From contig CM055111.1 of assembly GCA_029204225.1 (NCBI GenBank), positions 26,571,540 through 26,635,539 of the forward strand: a DNA stretch of 64,000 nucleotides. Reading direction: 5' to 3'. The notes beneath the pieces are model-generated. The model was given only the letters and a program-made list of their open reading frames with translations, was not told where the DNA came from and did not search any database. Shown here piece by piece: positions 33,690 to 43,700 of the stretch. The position numbers and the translations under genes are program-made. The stretch comes from Diphasiastrum complanatum (taxonomy: Eukaryota; Streptophyta; Lycopodiopsida; Lycopodiales; Lycopodiaceae). The number at the start of each line of letters is the position of its first letter. Within the stretch, counting starts at the first letter, position 1.

Positions 33690-34200
33690 TCTAGTTTTGT
33701 TACAAATGTATTAATTATGCACCACATAGAAGATAAAAACTTAGTAAGAACTTGCCATAAATACTTAGATATGATAATTTTTTGTTCCTAAAACAATAAT
33801 ACAACAACAGTACTCACACGTGTGGATCTATACATATAAGAAAAATAGCATTCTACACAAAATTTTCTTATATCACCACCAAGATGCAAAAAATGGATGT
33901 AAAAACCCAAAGAGATATCTTCCATAAAAATGAATGAGAGAAGAATGAGGGAGATGAGTTTCTTTCACGCTTGTAGCCTATTTATAATAGCTTCTTGCCC
34001 TATTTGGATGTTCTTGCACAACCTTAGCAACTTATGAAAGTTTATTGATCTTTACCAAAACCTAGATCTAACATGACTAGATTCAATCCATTTGTTTGAA
34101 CCAATATCAAGAGGTCTATATGTGACCTTATCAACTTGCCTAGATTTTCAAAAATAATAAATCCATTATTTTTAGGTATTGTCCAATAATCACATGAAAT
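33690..34200 (-). mobile_element. Diverged LTR fragment of the main copia family
   Basis: Features shared with the intact LTRs at 39474-40127 and 44302-44955, in the same order, are: the palindrome CACACGTGTG (33815-33824), AAAATAGCATTCTACAC, ACCACCAAGATGCA, GAGAGAAGAATGAGGG and a TATA-like CTATTTATAATAG near 33980 (minus orientation). No internal coding part is attached. Borders are approximate. Confidence 0.6.
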
Positions 34201-35400
34201 ATTCTAAAATATGGCAAGAAGCTTTTGCAATAAGCCCAAACATTACATAAATAAAGTAGAGAGTCGGAAGTATTAGAAACGAGCGACTAGTTGGCATCCT
34301 GTGTGTGTGAGTCCAGCATTGGTCCTTAGGGTAATAAGTGCCATGGAGCACAATTATTAAATAATCTTAGTGGATGCTACATTACAACATGTACATGTGA
34401 CAAGTGGAACTCTTGGCGGAAAATCGACACAAGGCTTGCAAGCAAGCATGATCACGCAACCACAAGACAATGGAAATAATGATTTAAAATATGTGAATTG
34501 ATGTTTTAAGAAATTAATAAGATTTGTAACTTTTAGTACTTTATGTAACGGGTTTATGTTTTGGTTATGAGTTATGGGATTTGGTAATAATCATAATTAT
34601 GTTGTACGGAATATAGGTGAGGAGTTAGATATTTAAATCTTTTTTGGCATGTGATAATATGAAAATCTTGAAAGTTGAATATTTTGTTAAGGCATTTGCG
34701 ATGTTAGATGAGAATAAAAAGCTAAAAATAAAAGTTAGGAAAGTGTGGCAAATTATTTTGTGCAATGGATTGATATTTTGGTTTTGTAAAATGTGCATGA
34801 TCTTGACTAGCTTGTATTGTATTATTAAAAAGTGGATATTAAGTTTTTGTGATTTTTGAATATAGATTTGAAAATGACAAATTGATAAGCTAAAATTTGA
34901 ACAAAAATTGCATTTTTTTCATCCTAACGGATCAAATCAAGTTCAAGGTAAAAGTGAAAGACAATTTAAGACAAAATGTGAAGTTACAGAAGTTGAAACA
35001 ATTTTAATCCATTCAAAGTATCCTTGAGCTAAGCACAAATCAAGTTTAGAATAAATTTATAAGCAAAGACTTGAGGTATGAGTTATAGACATTTCTCGAA
35101 TCAAAGTTCTTACTGGCTACAATGTTTAGCTAAAAGGGCATGTTTAAAAAAAGGCATATTAGCTTGATTGAATTTGTCAAGGAAGAAGACCTTTTTAAGT
35201 AATATTGTTTGTGCTACTCAAAATTATCTTCTCTTCGCTTGCCAACAAATCATTGTCGTCATTCAAAGCTATAGAAAAATTTTACCACAAGTAACGAAGA
35301 TTAGCAAGCGCAATCTTTATTTCGAATAATCAAGTTTTAACATTCATAATTTGTATTTACGAAAGTTCATATTAATCAAAATTACGTTGTAGAATATTTA
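34201..35400. other. AT-rich intergenic, no gene seen
   Basis: Very AT-rich, with one 71-codon random frame at 34644-34859 whose composition (Lys, Ile, Leu, Phe) reflects base bias. No motif supports a gene. Confidence 0.5.
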
Positions 35401-35404
35401 ATAT

Positions 35405-35585
35405 TTAAGAATATTCAAAATCAATATTCACAACACGTATTCACAATATTCACGTATCTCAAAATATACATATCTCAACATTCACAATTTCACATCAGTA
35501 TTCATGATTTGTATTCACAATGTTCACGGTCAGTATTTTCAATATTCACGATCACTATTCACAACATTCACGATGAAAATCTCAG
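35405..35585. repeat. Degenerate short repeats of ATTCACAATATTCACG type
   Basis: Words such as TATTCACAATATTCACGTAT, AACATTCACAATTTCACATC and TATTCACAACATTCACGATG recur every 12-25 bases, giving an irregular tandem array in AT-rich DNA. Unit boundaries have decayed. Confidence 0.6.
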
Positions 35586-35829
35586 ATCTTAGTTTCTCAA
35601 TATTTGCAATTTTAACGATCACAAACCATCAATAAAGTAATCTTCAGGACGGATCTCTGAAAATTCGATCATTTTTTCATCCAATATGGAAGACATTGTC
35701 TATATGTCCTGCAAAACAAAACACAATCGCAAAACTATAATTTGATAGAGGTCTACAATTTCATAGCTCAAGTAAACACAAAAACAAAACAAAACACAAT
35801 ATTTGAGCTTTGACAATATTTGATACTAT

Positions 35830-36060
35830 TTACACCCAACAATATCTTGAGTAGTCATCAATGGAAGTTACGAACATGTATGAACCTCCATTAGATTTGG
35901 TGCTTGCAATATGCACATCCAAGTGTATGAGTTCAAGAGCATGAGATGACTTTGTGATGGAGTTAGAGAACACCTTCTTATGTGCCTTGGATAAAGAACT
36001 TGGATCACAAACCTTGTCTTCCTTTTCAATAGACCTCCTCTCCATTTACAATGTCCATCA
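35830..36060 (-). pseudogene. Copia pre-integrase/integrase start fragment
   Basis: The minus strand encodes MERRSIEKEDKVCD, FSNSITKSSHALELIHLDVH and MFVTSIDDYSRYCWV. This covers the end of the pre-integrase region and the first part of the integrase core, with the first catalytic Asp in LDVH and the DDYSR motif. The frame ends at 35830 and nothing further is recognisable. Confidence 0.8.
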
Positions 36061-36164
36061 GATCTTGCATGATCATTAGGGATTCCATTCTAACTTTTCA
36101 TATGGAATAGTTAGTTTTGTTAAGCCTTCCATTAGTGTCCAAAATAAATGCATTTATAGATGCC

Positions 36165-36440
36165 ATTTCTTCGCCATAAACTTCACATGATTCTGCATAG
36201 ATTTGGAGAAATCTGACTGGCTAATGTTTTATGGGCGAAGGTTGACTCGGCGAAGGTTCTTCACTGCTATTTTGAATAAAAAATCTCTGATTTGGATATT
36301 TACTAACAAATATGGTAAAACTAACATTTGTCAAACTCTCAGATAGTGAATTTGTCTCAGATAAGGCTAGGATAGAATTGGTGAAGGTTCCTTATGCACA
36401 AAAATTTGGTTTTTGTAGTTTGGCGAGGGTAAAAAAACTT
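36165..36440 (-). mobile_element. Fragment of the 3.5-10.5 kb gypsy family (gag start and leader)
   Basis: The segment 36170-36225 aligns by eye with gag at 8610-8665 (shared CATGATTCTGCATAGAT-like sequence). The segment 36230-36300 aligns with the leader at 9036-9110, including two GCGAAGGTT words. About 370 bp between these two parts are deleted. It is a second, internally deleted copy of the same gypsy family in the same orientation. Confidence 0.65.
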
Positions 36441-36686
36441 CCAAAACAAAGACATTCTTACCTCAGTGACATGCGAGCATTCGAGCCTTCTAGCGACTGA
36501 TTTCTGGTGATTTCCTTGCTTCCATCACCTATCCTGGCGCTTTTACACTCCATCGATCAATAATCGTGCACACACTTCATCCATCGAGCATCAGCCATTA
36601 CCACACCGAAACCAAGATGAGCACCATCACCAAATATCTGTGAAAATCTAAATCGCCAGAAGTCACAACTTTACCATTTCAATCTT

Positions 36687-37178
36687 TTGCACATAGAAGT
36701 GCTGAGAGGTAGTGTAGCTAGAGCACTCATTACGCTCCAGTTTCACTATTGTGAAACACCATCTCCATTCTCACTTCATCCTTTCTTCCAACTTCCATTT
36801 ACACCCACACACCATTGTTTCCATCACTTTACACTTCTGCACTCACCCGAAGGCCTTCCAAAACCATTTGTCTTTCTAGCCATCGTGTTCACTCCACAAT
36901 CTTCACCAACTCCCTTATTCCATCTTCAAACTCAGTCCATTTACTTTACCCAAACCACCACCGTTTCCATCTCTTCTAAACCTTCCCTTTGAACCACAAA
37001 CCTTCAAGTTCAATCTTGACTGATGCCTTTCCGTCACCATCTTGACCGATGCCTCTCCACCATATCTCGATCGAATTACCCATCACAGTCTCGACCGAAC
37101 CGAACCATTGTTAACCCTGTTACAAATCTCAACCGAACCTTTTTTTTTCAGAGTCCAGTTTTCTCAATTTTTTTCACT
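36687..37178 (+). other. C/T-rich leader upstream of ORF-family copy B
   Basis: A pyrimidine-rich stretch with many CCATC, CTTCCA and TCACT words and a nearly repeated GATGCCTYTCC motif (37021 and 37047). It is open in one frame, but low complexity makes coding doubtful. It most likely represents the untranslated leader of the element carrying copy B. Confidence 0.35.
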
Positions 37179-39083
37179 ATGTCTTCTAACCAGTCCTCAA
37201 GTTCTGATGATCCAGACACAAATAAGATTGATATCCAGATGGGACAGCTTGATATTCAAGAAATGACAACTTGGTACCAGCAAGCACAACAGTTCCTAAC
37301 TCAAATTGAATTTCAGATCCCTATAATGATTGGTTACCAAAGCTTTTATTTGCTACACATGGCCTATGCCAGCTATAATCCAACTGCCAGATCATGCCAA
37401 TTTATTATTCCTCTAGTCAAGAACTATGTGTATAACGTCTATCTTTCTGCAGAAGACCTCCACACTTTTGGGTTCCCTCGAGGACCAAATCCAGTTACCC
37501 AGACAATGCGAAAAATAGAGCAGACAACTTATTTCTGGCACGATGATATTTGATGTCCCTCTTGTTAAGCTTGAAGATGTACAGTTCCAAGCTCCACAAG
37601 CTCCAGTCATCCGGATGGAGAAGTATATACAGCTGATTCAGGAAGGAGAAGTCGAAAAGAGAAATTTCAAGAATGATGCAGCAAAACAAACAAAGATCAT
37701 CCTCGAGTCCTAGAAGGAGTTAGAAGAAGTGACAACAAGTCTTGGACAAAGTGAACCAGCTTTGGAACACGGCGTGCAAGGCTTAGGCAAGAATCTCCAA
37801 TCAAAAATCAAGGGACAATGATGGAGATGATGGAGCAAATGATAACAACGGGAAAACCTAGCAGTGCGATGGTAGTTCGGGTTCGGACGACAAGAGAACC
37901 AAGGTTGCATTTGGAGCTTTCCCTCTTCCTCCTCCTACCTTCAAACCTCCTTCCTATTCTGCTTTTAATTTTTTCGAATCTTTCATTCCTACTTACCCCA
38001 TTCCTTCACCTTCCTCCTTTCAACCTCCTCCTAGCCGACTTTTGAGACCTTCTCAAGGACCTACTGAGACATACAAGGCCCGATAGGACGAGTTCTTAAA
38101 ACGGCTCAGTTCCTCCAATGCAGCGTACAATCTGTTGAATCTAGCTCCTCCTAAACCAGTCATTCCCATGTCTCTCTCTCTCCAGATCACACCATCCATG
38201 ATCTCCCAGAAACTAACACCGACATTGGTGGCGATGATGACCCCCTGGCTGATTTGCCAGAGACAGAAGATTCTCCCCTAGACCTGCAGGTGTGGGCGAA
38301 GCTGAGCCTTCCACAAGCAAGCGGGCAAAAGAGAGCGATATAGGCACTAAGGCCTTGGATGATTACTTGGCAAAGCCATCCCAACAACGAAGGGCAGCCT
38401 CACCTGTCAGGCCAAGAAACAATATGCGGACACCAAAGAGTCTGAAAGATTTGAAAGGACATACCCACGCAATAGGAGGGGCGGCCAAGAAGAGATCGAT
38501 CAAAGCCAGTACTCCACATGGGTTGAGATCATTGCTGCGCTACAACCAAAGCCCGAGTGGCGGAATAAAATCCTAAAAGATAGCAGGCGGTTGCAAGAAG
38601 GAAAAGGATTGATCCTTTTTATATGCCGATCAAACGAAGAAATCCCTGGCCAACTGAACAACCGCGAGTCGAAGTGGTGAACTGGCTAGTAATTTCAAAA
38701 ATTTCAGATAGCACATCAATGGAAGATCTGAGATTGCAATTGTTGGATTTCGAGCACAAATATAAATCTAACGATGATCTGTGCGTAAGGGGTAGTGTTG
38801 AATATTGCAGATCGATGGCCTTCTTGATGAATCAAGAATGTTTTTGGGATACGTGGCTCTCCAGTCTGAGGTCGATCATGAAATGATGGTCCGACTTTAC
38901 TACAGAACAACATGTATGCCCTCCCGATACGTTACAATGATAGAAGACTGGCAAGAATTTGGCTTTATCGAGAAAGTGCGAGAGTACCTAGGGCTACTTT
39001 CCTTCGGAAGCAAGGTCTACTTCCAAGTATTTGAAGCCTTGGGAAAGAAGATGAGCGAGCAGAAACAGAGTGAAATCATTTGA
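37179..39083 (+). pseudogene. Conserved LTR-element ORF family, copy B (uncharacterised)
   Basis: The frame starts at ATG 37179 (MSSNQSSSSDDPDTNKIDIQ). An N-terminal domain (TTWYQQAQQFLTQIEFQIPI, IIPLVKNYVYNVYLSAEDL) is not seen in copy A. After a frameshift near 37550 it matches copy A: PLVKLEDVQFQAPQAP, IRMEKYIQLIQEGE and the coiled coil KIILES...KELEEV. The repeat motifs follow (KALDDYLAKPSQQRRAASP near 38350), then EEIDQSQYSTWVEIIAALQP in another frame, and the C-terminal domain VVNWLVISKISDSTSMEDLR and EYCRSMAFLMNQECFWD. It continues past the end of copy A through RYVTMIEDWQEFGFIEKV to stop near 39083. At least three frameshifts and a stop are present. A polypurine tract and LTR start follow at about 39190-39205, placing the ORF at the 3' end of an LTR element. 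Its role is unknown. Confidence 0.6.
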
Positions 39084-39190
39084 GACGAATAAGCACTTGG
39101 TTTTACGAAAGCGACTGAAGATCCACGTTTTTTCAAGTGCCAAGCAAAATCATGTCATTCTACATGTGTTGTGGTGGGTCCTGCAACAGA

Positions 39191-39473
39191 TTAGGGGGGG
39201 ATGATGTTGGCAGATTCCAAGGAATCTCCAAGTAGAAGATGAGAGCTGTGCATGAGAGCCGAGAAATACTAGCTAGGTATACAGTTCTACGTTATGTGAG
39301 CCTCATGGTGAATCCCAAAGAAGGATGTAGGAGCTAGTAGTATTTCTAGGCAATGTAACAAATGTAGACCTCTCTTAAATAAACTAGAGCGTGCCACCTT
39401 TTGATGGTGACATCTAGTGGAAGAGCTAATTTCACTTGGAATTTGTAGATTAGTGGAATTGCCACTGAGGCTC
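39191..39473 (+). mobile_element. Polypurine tract and first part of the LTR of the copy-B element
   Basis: The purine run TTAGGGGGGGATGA (39191-39204) is followed by TGTTGGCAGATTCC, a canonical LTR start. The LTR runs to 39473, where the copia element is inserted. It resumes at 44961 with CACATGGGCAACCTC and a TATA-like CTATTTAAG, shown by the duplicated GGCTC target. Confidence 0.65.
39469..39473. repeat. Target-site duplication GGCTC (left)
   Basis: GGCTC directly precedes the copia LTR at 39474 and is repeated at 44956-44960 directly after the other LTR. A 5-bp duplication is the standard size for LTR retrotransposon integration. Confidence 0.92.
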
Positions 39474-40127
39474 TGTGAAGGATTTCAGATCATTCAAGAT
39501 CCAATCCATGTCCCAAATCTTTGGTTACAATAAGGAGCAAACCAACAATCCTGCCAATGTAGAAAAATCAGCATCTACATACAAAATGAGATGCAAACTC
39601 TAAGAGATATTGATCAAACATGAACCAAGACGTAAAATATGTTTGATGTCCGTACAATCACAGTACCCTACTGCATTTCACACGTGTGGAACCAAAAATA
39701 GCAATAAATGATCATTCTACACATAGAATTGCAAGATAACACCAAGATAGTGCACCAATGAGTAGTAGAACCCAAAGAGAACCATGTATAATGATGAAAT
39801 GAGAGATAGAATAGAGAAGATGTGTCTCTCCACGAGTTACATCCTTTTATAGAGTTTTCAAACCTTATTTGGCCACTTGGCTTTCCCTCCAAAATGTAAA
39901 CCCTACTATTTTTGGGTCTAGATTCAATGTACCCAAAGTTCAAATTTGAATCTCTCTCAAACTCGACTACAAACTTTCCCACACTTTCCAAAAGTGTTTA
40001 TTGAATGTATTTTAAACTAATATAACTTCAAAAAGTTTATCTCTAAGTCTAAAATGAGTTTTGGCCTCTTATTGACAATTTACCAAAATGTGACTAAACT
40101 AGACTAAACTAGTTGAAATCTCTCACT
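39474..40127 (-). repeat. 3' LTR of the copia element
   Basis: 654 bp, aligned end to end with 44302-44955. Contains a TATA box (CTATAAAAGG, about 39852-39843), a GAGA-rich start region (39799-39820) and the palindrome CACACGTGTG at 39679-39688. The outermost base next to the polypurine tract differs from the 5' LTR. Confidence 0.95.
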
Positions 40128-40674
40128 CTCCCTCTTCAACTAGTTTTGGCATAGTTTTGACAATAGAACTTTGATCCAACTTTAGAATGATCTCCATCCT
40201 AAGTATAGATCTTCTTTCTAAGGTTCTAAAGTATCTTTCATAATTGATATAGAGAATAGTGTCCAAATTGGATGCTTCACTATTTCTTACATCAATTTTA
40301 CACATCAAGATATAACTAGAACATGAAGAACCAAATAGAATGTGAATGAAATGATTCCTCCATGTTTCAAACTTTGAACTCTCTGGAAAATTACAGCAAC
40401 CAAACAATAAATGTGAGTGATGACCATTTGCTTGCTTGTCTCCTCCAACTTTGTCCTTTCTTGATATGTCTCCACCATAAAACTCCATGAATGAGCCTCC
40501 ATCTCCATCTTGCCACAAGAAACCATCAAACCTTGGAAATCCATAAGTAGGTGTGTACCTTAATGATGCAAATCCAGCACCACATGACTCCATAAACCAA
40601 GTAGGTTGCACTAGTCCATCTTCAAGATCTACTTGACACAAGAAAATGACCATGAATTCACCAAAAATTGACAA
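40123..40674 (-). CDS. Small ORF 3 of the copia element (unknown)
   Basis: 183 codons from ATG 40674 (MSIFGEFMVIF) to a stop within the polypurine tract. The sequence contains PTWFMESCGAG, YGFPRFDGFLWQDGDGGSF and CSSYILMCKIDV. No RNase H or other element domain is recognisable, although RNase H is expected here. It may be captured host DNA, or it may be non-coding sequence that happens to be open. Confidence 0.3.
   Translation of the reverse strand: MSIFGEFMVIFLCQVDLEDGLVQPTWFMESCGAGFASLRYTPTYGFPRFDGFLWQDGDGGSFMEFYGGDISRKDKVGGDKQANGHHSHLLFGCCNFPESSKFETWRNHFIHILFGSSCSSYILMCKIDVRNSEASNLDTILYINYERYFRTLERRSILRMEIILKLDQSSIVKTMPKLVEEGE
40127..40141 (-). promoter_or_regulatory. Polypurine tract of the copia element
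   Basis: The minus strand reads TTGAAGAGGGAGAG immediately before the 3' LTR. Such tracts prime plus-strand DNA synthesis in LTR retrotransposons. Confidence 0.8.
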
Positions 40675-41228
40675 TCTCCAAGTATTGGCTCAACACTTGA
40701 GAACTTGATCATGGATGAGTGATATAACGAGCCTCCATTAGCCTCACTTCCATCAGCAAAACTAGCCAAGAATACTAGTACAACTCCAACAATAAGATAT
40801 TGCAAGACAATGTAGCTAGTTTGTCCATATCTTGACAATTTGCACACATCCACATGAAATAGCTCAAACATGAGATAGAACAAGTAAAGTAAACTTGAAC
40901 AAAACTTCCTTGCTACTCCTTTGACCTTACTTGAGTCTTCAATAAGTTGCAAAAACATATCCATAACATCTTTGCCAAATAACCTTCCTTTGATGCTCTT
41001 GATTAGTTCCAAATTGTCACCTTTCCTTTTGTGTTGTTGAAGCCCTTTGAGACCAACTTCTTGATCTTTCTCTTGATCATCAAAGTCATTGAACAAACTT
41101 TGTTTTCCAGATCCATTTCTTGCTTTTCCAGTATGAAAACCATGAGAACCAATATCCACTTGCATAGCATCATCTACACAAGAAAATTCTCCAAAACATG
41201 TGAGTAAAGCAAAATGAGTCGCTTCCAC
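40629..41228 (-). CDS. Small ORF 2 of the copia element (unknown, one hydrophobic segment)
   Basis: 199 codons from ATG 41228 (MEATHFALLTCFGEFSCVDD). The middle is charged (DFDDQEKDQEVGLKGLQQHK). A hydrophobic stretch VLQYLIVGVVLVFLASFA near residues 135-155 could be a membrane segment. It overlaps ORF 3 by 46 bp in another frame. Nothing matches copia proteins; capture of a host fragment is one explanation. Confidence 0.3.
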   Translation of the reverse strand: MEATHFALLTCFGEFSCVDDAMQVDIGSHGFHTGKARNGSGKQSLFNDFDDQEKDQEVGLKGLQQHKRKGDNLELIKSIKGRLFGKDVMDMFLQLIEDSSKVKGVARKFCSSLLYLFYLMFELFHVDVCKLSRYGQTSYIVLQYLIVGVVLVFLASFADGSEANGGSLYHSSMIKFSSVEPILGDCQFLVNSWSFSCVK

Positions 41229-41291
41229 TTGCTTACCTTTCTCTTGATAATCAAAGATATAAAAGATATGAATATCTTCAGACTTGAACCT

Positions 41292-43700
41292 CTAAAAATA
41301 CTCCCTCTCAAACATATGATCTATATCCAACAAGATCTCATCAATGCTTGATCTCGAATTTCCACAAAGGTTAGTGAAAACAATGTCACCAATGTCACCA
41401 TCATATATCAAAAGATAGATTCCAAACTTTCCATCCAACATGAAGTAGAGTAGGTGAAGATGAGTATCAAACCTAATAAATCCAGCCTTCTTGAGTCCAT
41501 AACAAACCTCAATAAGCTCACCAATGAGATCTCCCTTGTCTTGAAGAAATTGCCTCTCGATTTGCTCCATGTAGTCTTCTCCAACCAACCTTTTGCCATC
41601 TCGATCATGAATGATCAATTCACAATCATAGAATTCTTTGAGTTGATGAAGAGATGTGAGATCCATGCCTTGGATCTTCCCAAGAACCAATCTTTCATTG
41701 CTCTTTCCTTCATAAGACTCCCTTTTAATGATTGCATCATAAGAAGTAGAAACCTCAAAAACATTAGAAGCCATGAAAAAAATGATTAGTACCTTCAACA
41801 TAAGGATGATTGAAGTACTCTCTTTTTTCAAACAAGAACATCTACTCAATGTTTTAGGTAATGAATCATATGATAATGATTCTTCCTCACTATCATTCAC
41901 AATGACATCATTCAAAGTACATCCTACTTTGAACTCTTCACATACTTCTCTTCTTCTTGACTTGTGACTATCTCCCTCACTAAGTCTCTTGATAGAACCA
42001 TTTGATCTACTCTCTTTATGAAGACATGTGAATCCACTTGCTGGAAAAATGACTTTCTTGGACTCATCACAAAAGAATGTAGAAGAACCACCTCTTTCAT
42101 GCATGCACCTAGCAACATCTTTTGACACATGATCAAAGAAATCATTAACAACAATCTTTTCCAAGGAAGAACCTTCACCTCCATTGATGAAGTTAGATCT
42201 TTCCTTACCTTTTGCATGCTTGCACTTGCCATGAAGAACCTTTGAAACACCATTATTATCCTCAAGACTAGCCAAGTTAGCACAAAGATGAACATCTCCA
42301 AGAAGCGTATTAGATCTTGACCTAGATCTAGCATAAGGAAGCTTGTTAGACTTTGCATAAGATCCACCAATCTTATTGATGCTAAAAGGTAACTTTGGAA
42401 AGTTGAGACCAATCTCCTTTTCCATTCCATCCTTTTTGTTAGCCATAACAAAAGCATCAAGCTTGAAAAGTCTACCTTGTTTATTGCCCCTAGCAACCAA
42501 GATTTCTTCCTTCGTAATGAAACAAGCATCACCACCAAAATTTACCATGTATCCTTTCTCTATCATTTGACCAACACTTAACAAATTCTTTGAAAGTGAA
42601 GGAATGTAAAGAACACCATCAAGTTTTGCTTTCCTATTAGTAGAGAGACAAATAGGAATTGAATTAATACCTTCAATCACACACTCACCACCATTGGCCA
42701 TGTGAATTGCTTTCTTGGCTCCATCATAAGTGACCAAAGAAGTAAAGAACTCCTTGTGACTAGTCATGTGTGAACTAGCTCCATTATCAATCCACCATGA
42801 ATCTTTGTCACCTTCACTTGATATTGGAGTTGATGAACACATCAAAAGAGAATCACCACCACCTAGACCCTCATCATTAGTAGTAAAGTTGATTTGCTTG
42901 CTACCTTCATCTCTTTGCTTCTTCAAACATTCATTTGCAAAATGCCCTTTGATTCCACAATAAAAGCATTTCAACTTAGACTTATCTTTCTTTTTGCCAA
43001 AAGAGGAAGTATCACCTTGATCTTGCCCTTTAGACCACTTGCCTTTGCCTTTGCCCTTGAACTTGCCTTTGATGAACATAGCATCCTCTTCATAATGAGA
43101 TGTCGATGTAGATCCACCTCCTCTTGATTGAAGCCTATACTCCTCATTCACCAAGATCTCTTGAAAATCCATAATACTTGGCAAAGTCTTTTGAATAGCA
43201 AAACTTTGAACAAGATTAGCATGATCATCCAACAAGCCATTAAGTATAACTTGAACAAGTTCTACCTCCTTAATGCTTTCATCAATACATGCTAACTCAT
43301 CATTGAATGCTTTAACCCTCAAAACAAAAGCATGAGTACTCTCTTCCTTCTTTTGCAAACTTTGAAAGATTTGCCTCCTAAGAGTAAGCACTCTTGATGT
43401 AGACTTGGATTCATAAAGCTTCTTCAAAGCTTCCCAAGCCTCCAAAGATGATGTGCACTTACCAACTTCCTTGAGAAGTTCATTGGTAACATTCATCTTA
43501 ATCATGTGTAGAACTTTCTTTGCTCTCTTGTCATATCTCACTTCATCTTGTTGAGTTGCTGGTCTCTCCTCCAAACCTACAGCAATCTCCATCAACTCAT
43601 TCATCTCCAATAAGGACTCCATCCTCACCTTCCAAGTAGAATAGTTGATTGAGGTAAGCCTATCATTGCTCTCCAACATAGATCCACCACTTGTAGCCAT
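41292..43700 (-). CDS. 802-residue gag-protease-unknown-RT-scar ORF of the copia element
   Basis: Open from ATG 43700 to TAG at 41292. Residues 1-200 are a copia gag (NYSTWKVRMESLL, LKKLYESKSTSRVLTLRRQI, IDESIKEVELVQVILNGLLD). A Lys/Gly-rich linker follows, then a zinc knuckle CFYCGIKGHFANEC (245-258). The protease starts SWWIDNGASSHMT (301-313), with Asn in place of the usual Ser in the DSG site, and reaches YIPSLSKNLLSVGQM. From about 415 to 705 no known domain is visible; the usual pre-integrase and integrase are missing. Residues 706-802 keep fragments of RT (YMEQI, YGLKKA, RFDTHL, then LLIYDGDIGDIVF where the YVDD box should be, and NSRSSIDEILLDIDHMF). The frame has stayed open across this collapse, which is unusual. 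Confidence 0.8.
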   Translation of the reverse strand: MATSGGSMLESNDRLTSINYSTWKVRMESLLEMNELMEIAVGLEERPATQQDEVRYDKRAKKVLHMIKMNVTNELLKEVGKCTSSLEAWEALKKLYESKSTSRVLTLRRQIFQSLQKKEESTHAFVLRVKAFNDELACIDESIKEVELVQVILNGLLDDHANLVQSFAIQKTLPSIMDFQEILVNEEYRLQSRGGGSTSTSHYEEDAMFIKGKFKGKGKGKWSKGQDQGDTSSFGKKKDKSKLKCFYCGIKGHFANECLKKQRDEGSKQINFTTNDEGLGGGDSLLMCSSTPISSEGDKDSWWIDNGASSHMTSHKEFFTSLVTYDGAKKAIHMANGGECVIEGINSIPICLSTNRKAKLDGVLYIPSLSKNLLSVGQMIEKGYMVNFGGDACFITKEEILVARGNKQGRLFKLDAFVMANKKDGMEKEIGLNFPKLPFSINKIGGSYAKSNKLPYARSRSRSNTLLGDVHLCANLASLEDNNGVSKVLHGKCKHAKGKERSNFINGGEGSSLEKIVVNDFFDHVSKDVARCMHERGGSSTFFCDESKKVIFPASGFTCLHKESRSNGSIKRLSEGDSHKSRRREVCEEFKVGCTLNDVIVNDSEEESLSYDSLPKTLSRCSCLKKESTSIILMLKVLIIFFMASNVFEVSTSYDAIIKRESYEGKSNERLVLGKIQGMDLTSLHQLKEFYDCELIIHDRDGKRLVGEDYMEQIERQFLQDKGDLIGELIEVCYGLKKAGFIRFDTHLHLLYFMLDGKFGIYLLIYDGDIGDIVFTNLCGNSRSSIDEILLDIDHMFEREYF

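Noticed and set aside
34644-34859. 71-codon frame
   Set aside because: Lys/Ile/Phe-rich composition follows from AT bias; no motif or conserved start.
35405-35585. Possible CRISPR-like array from regularly repeated ATTCAC words
   Set aside because: Units are degenerate, spacers are not of constant length, and the genome is eukaryotic; simple AT-rich repeat decay explains it.
36687-36992. 101-codon Pro/Phe/His-rich frame
   Set aside because: Low-complexity C/T-rich leader; interpreted as untranslated leader of the copy-B element.
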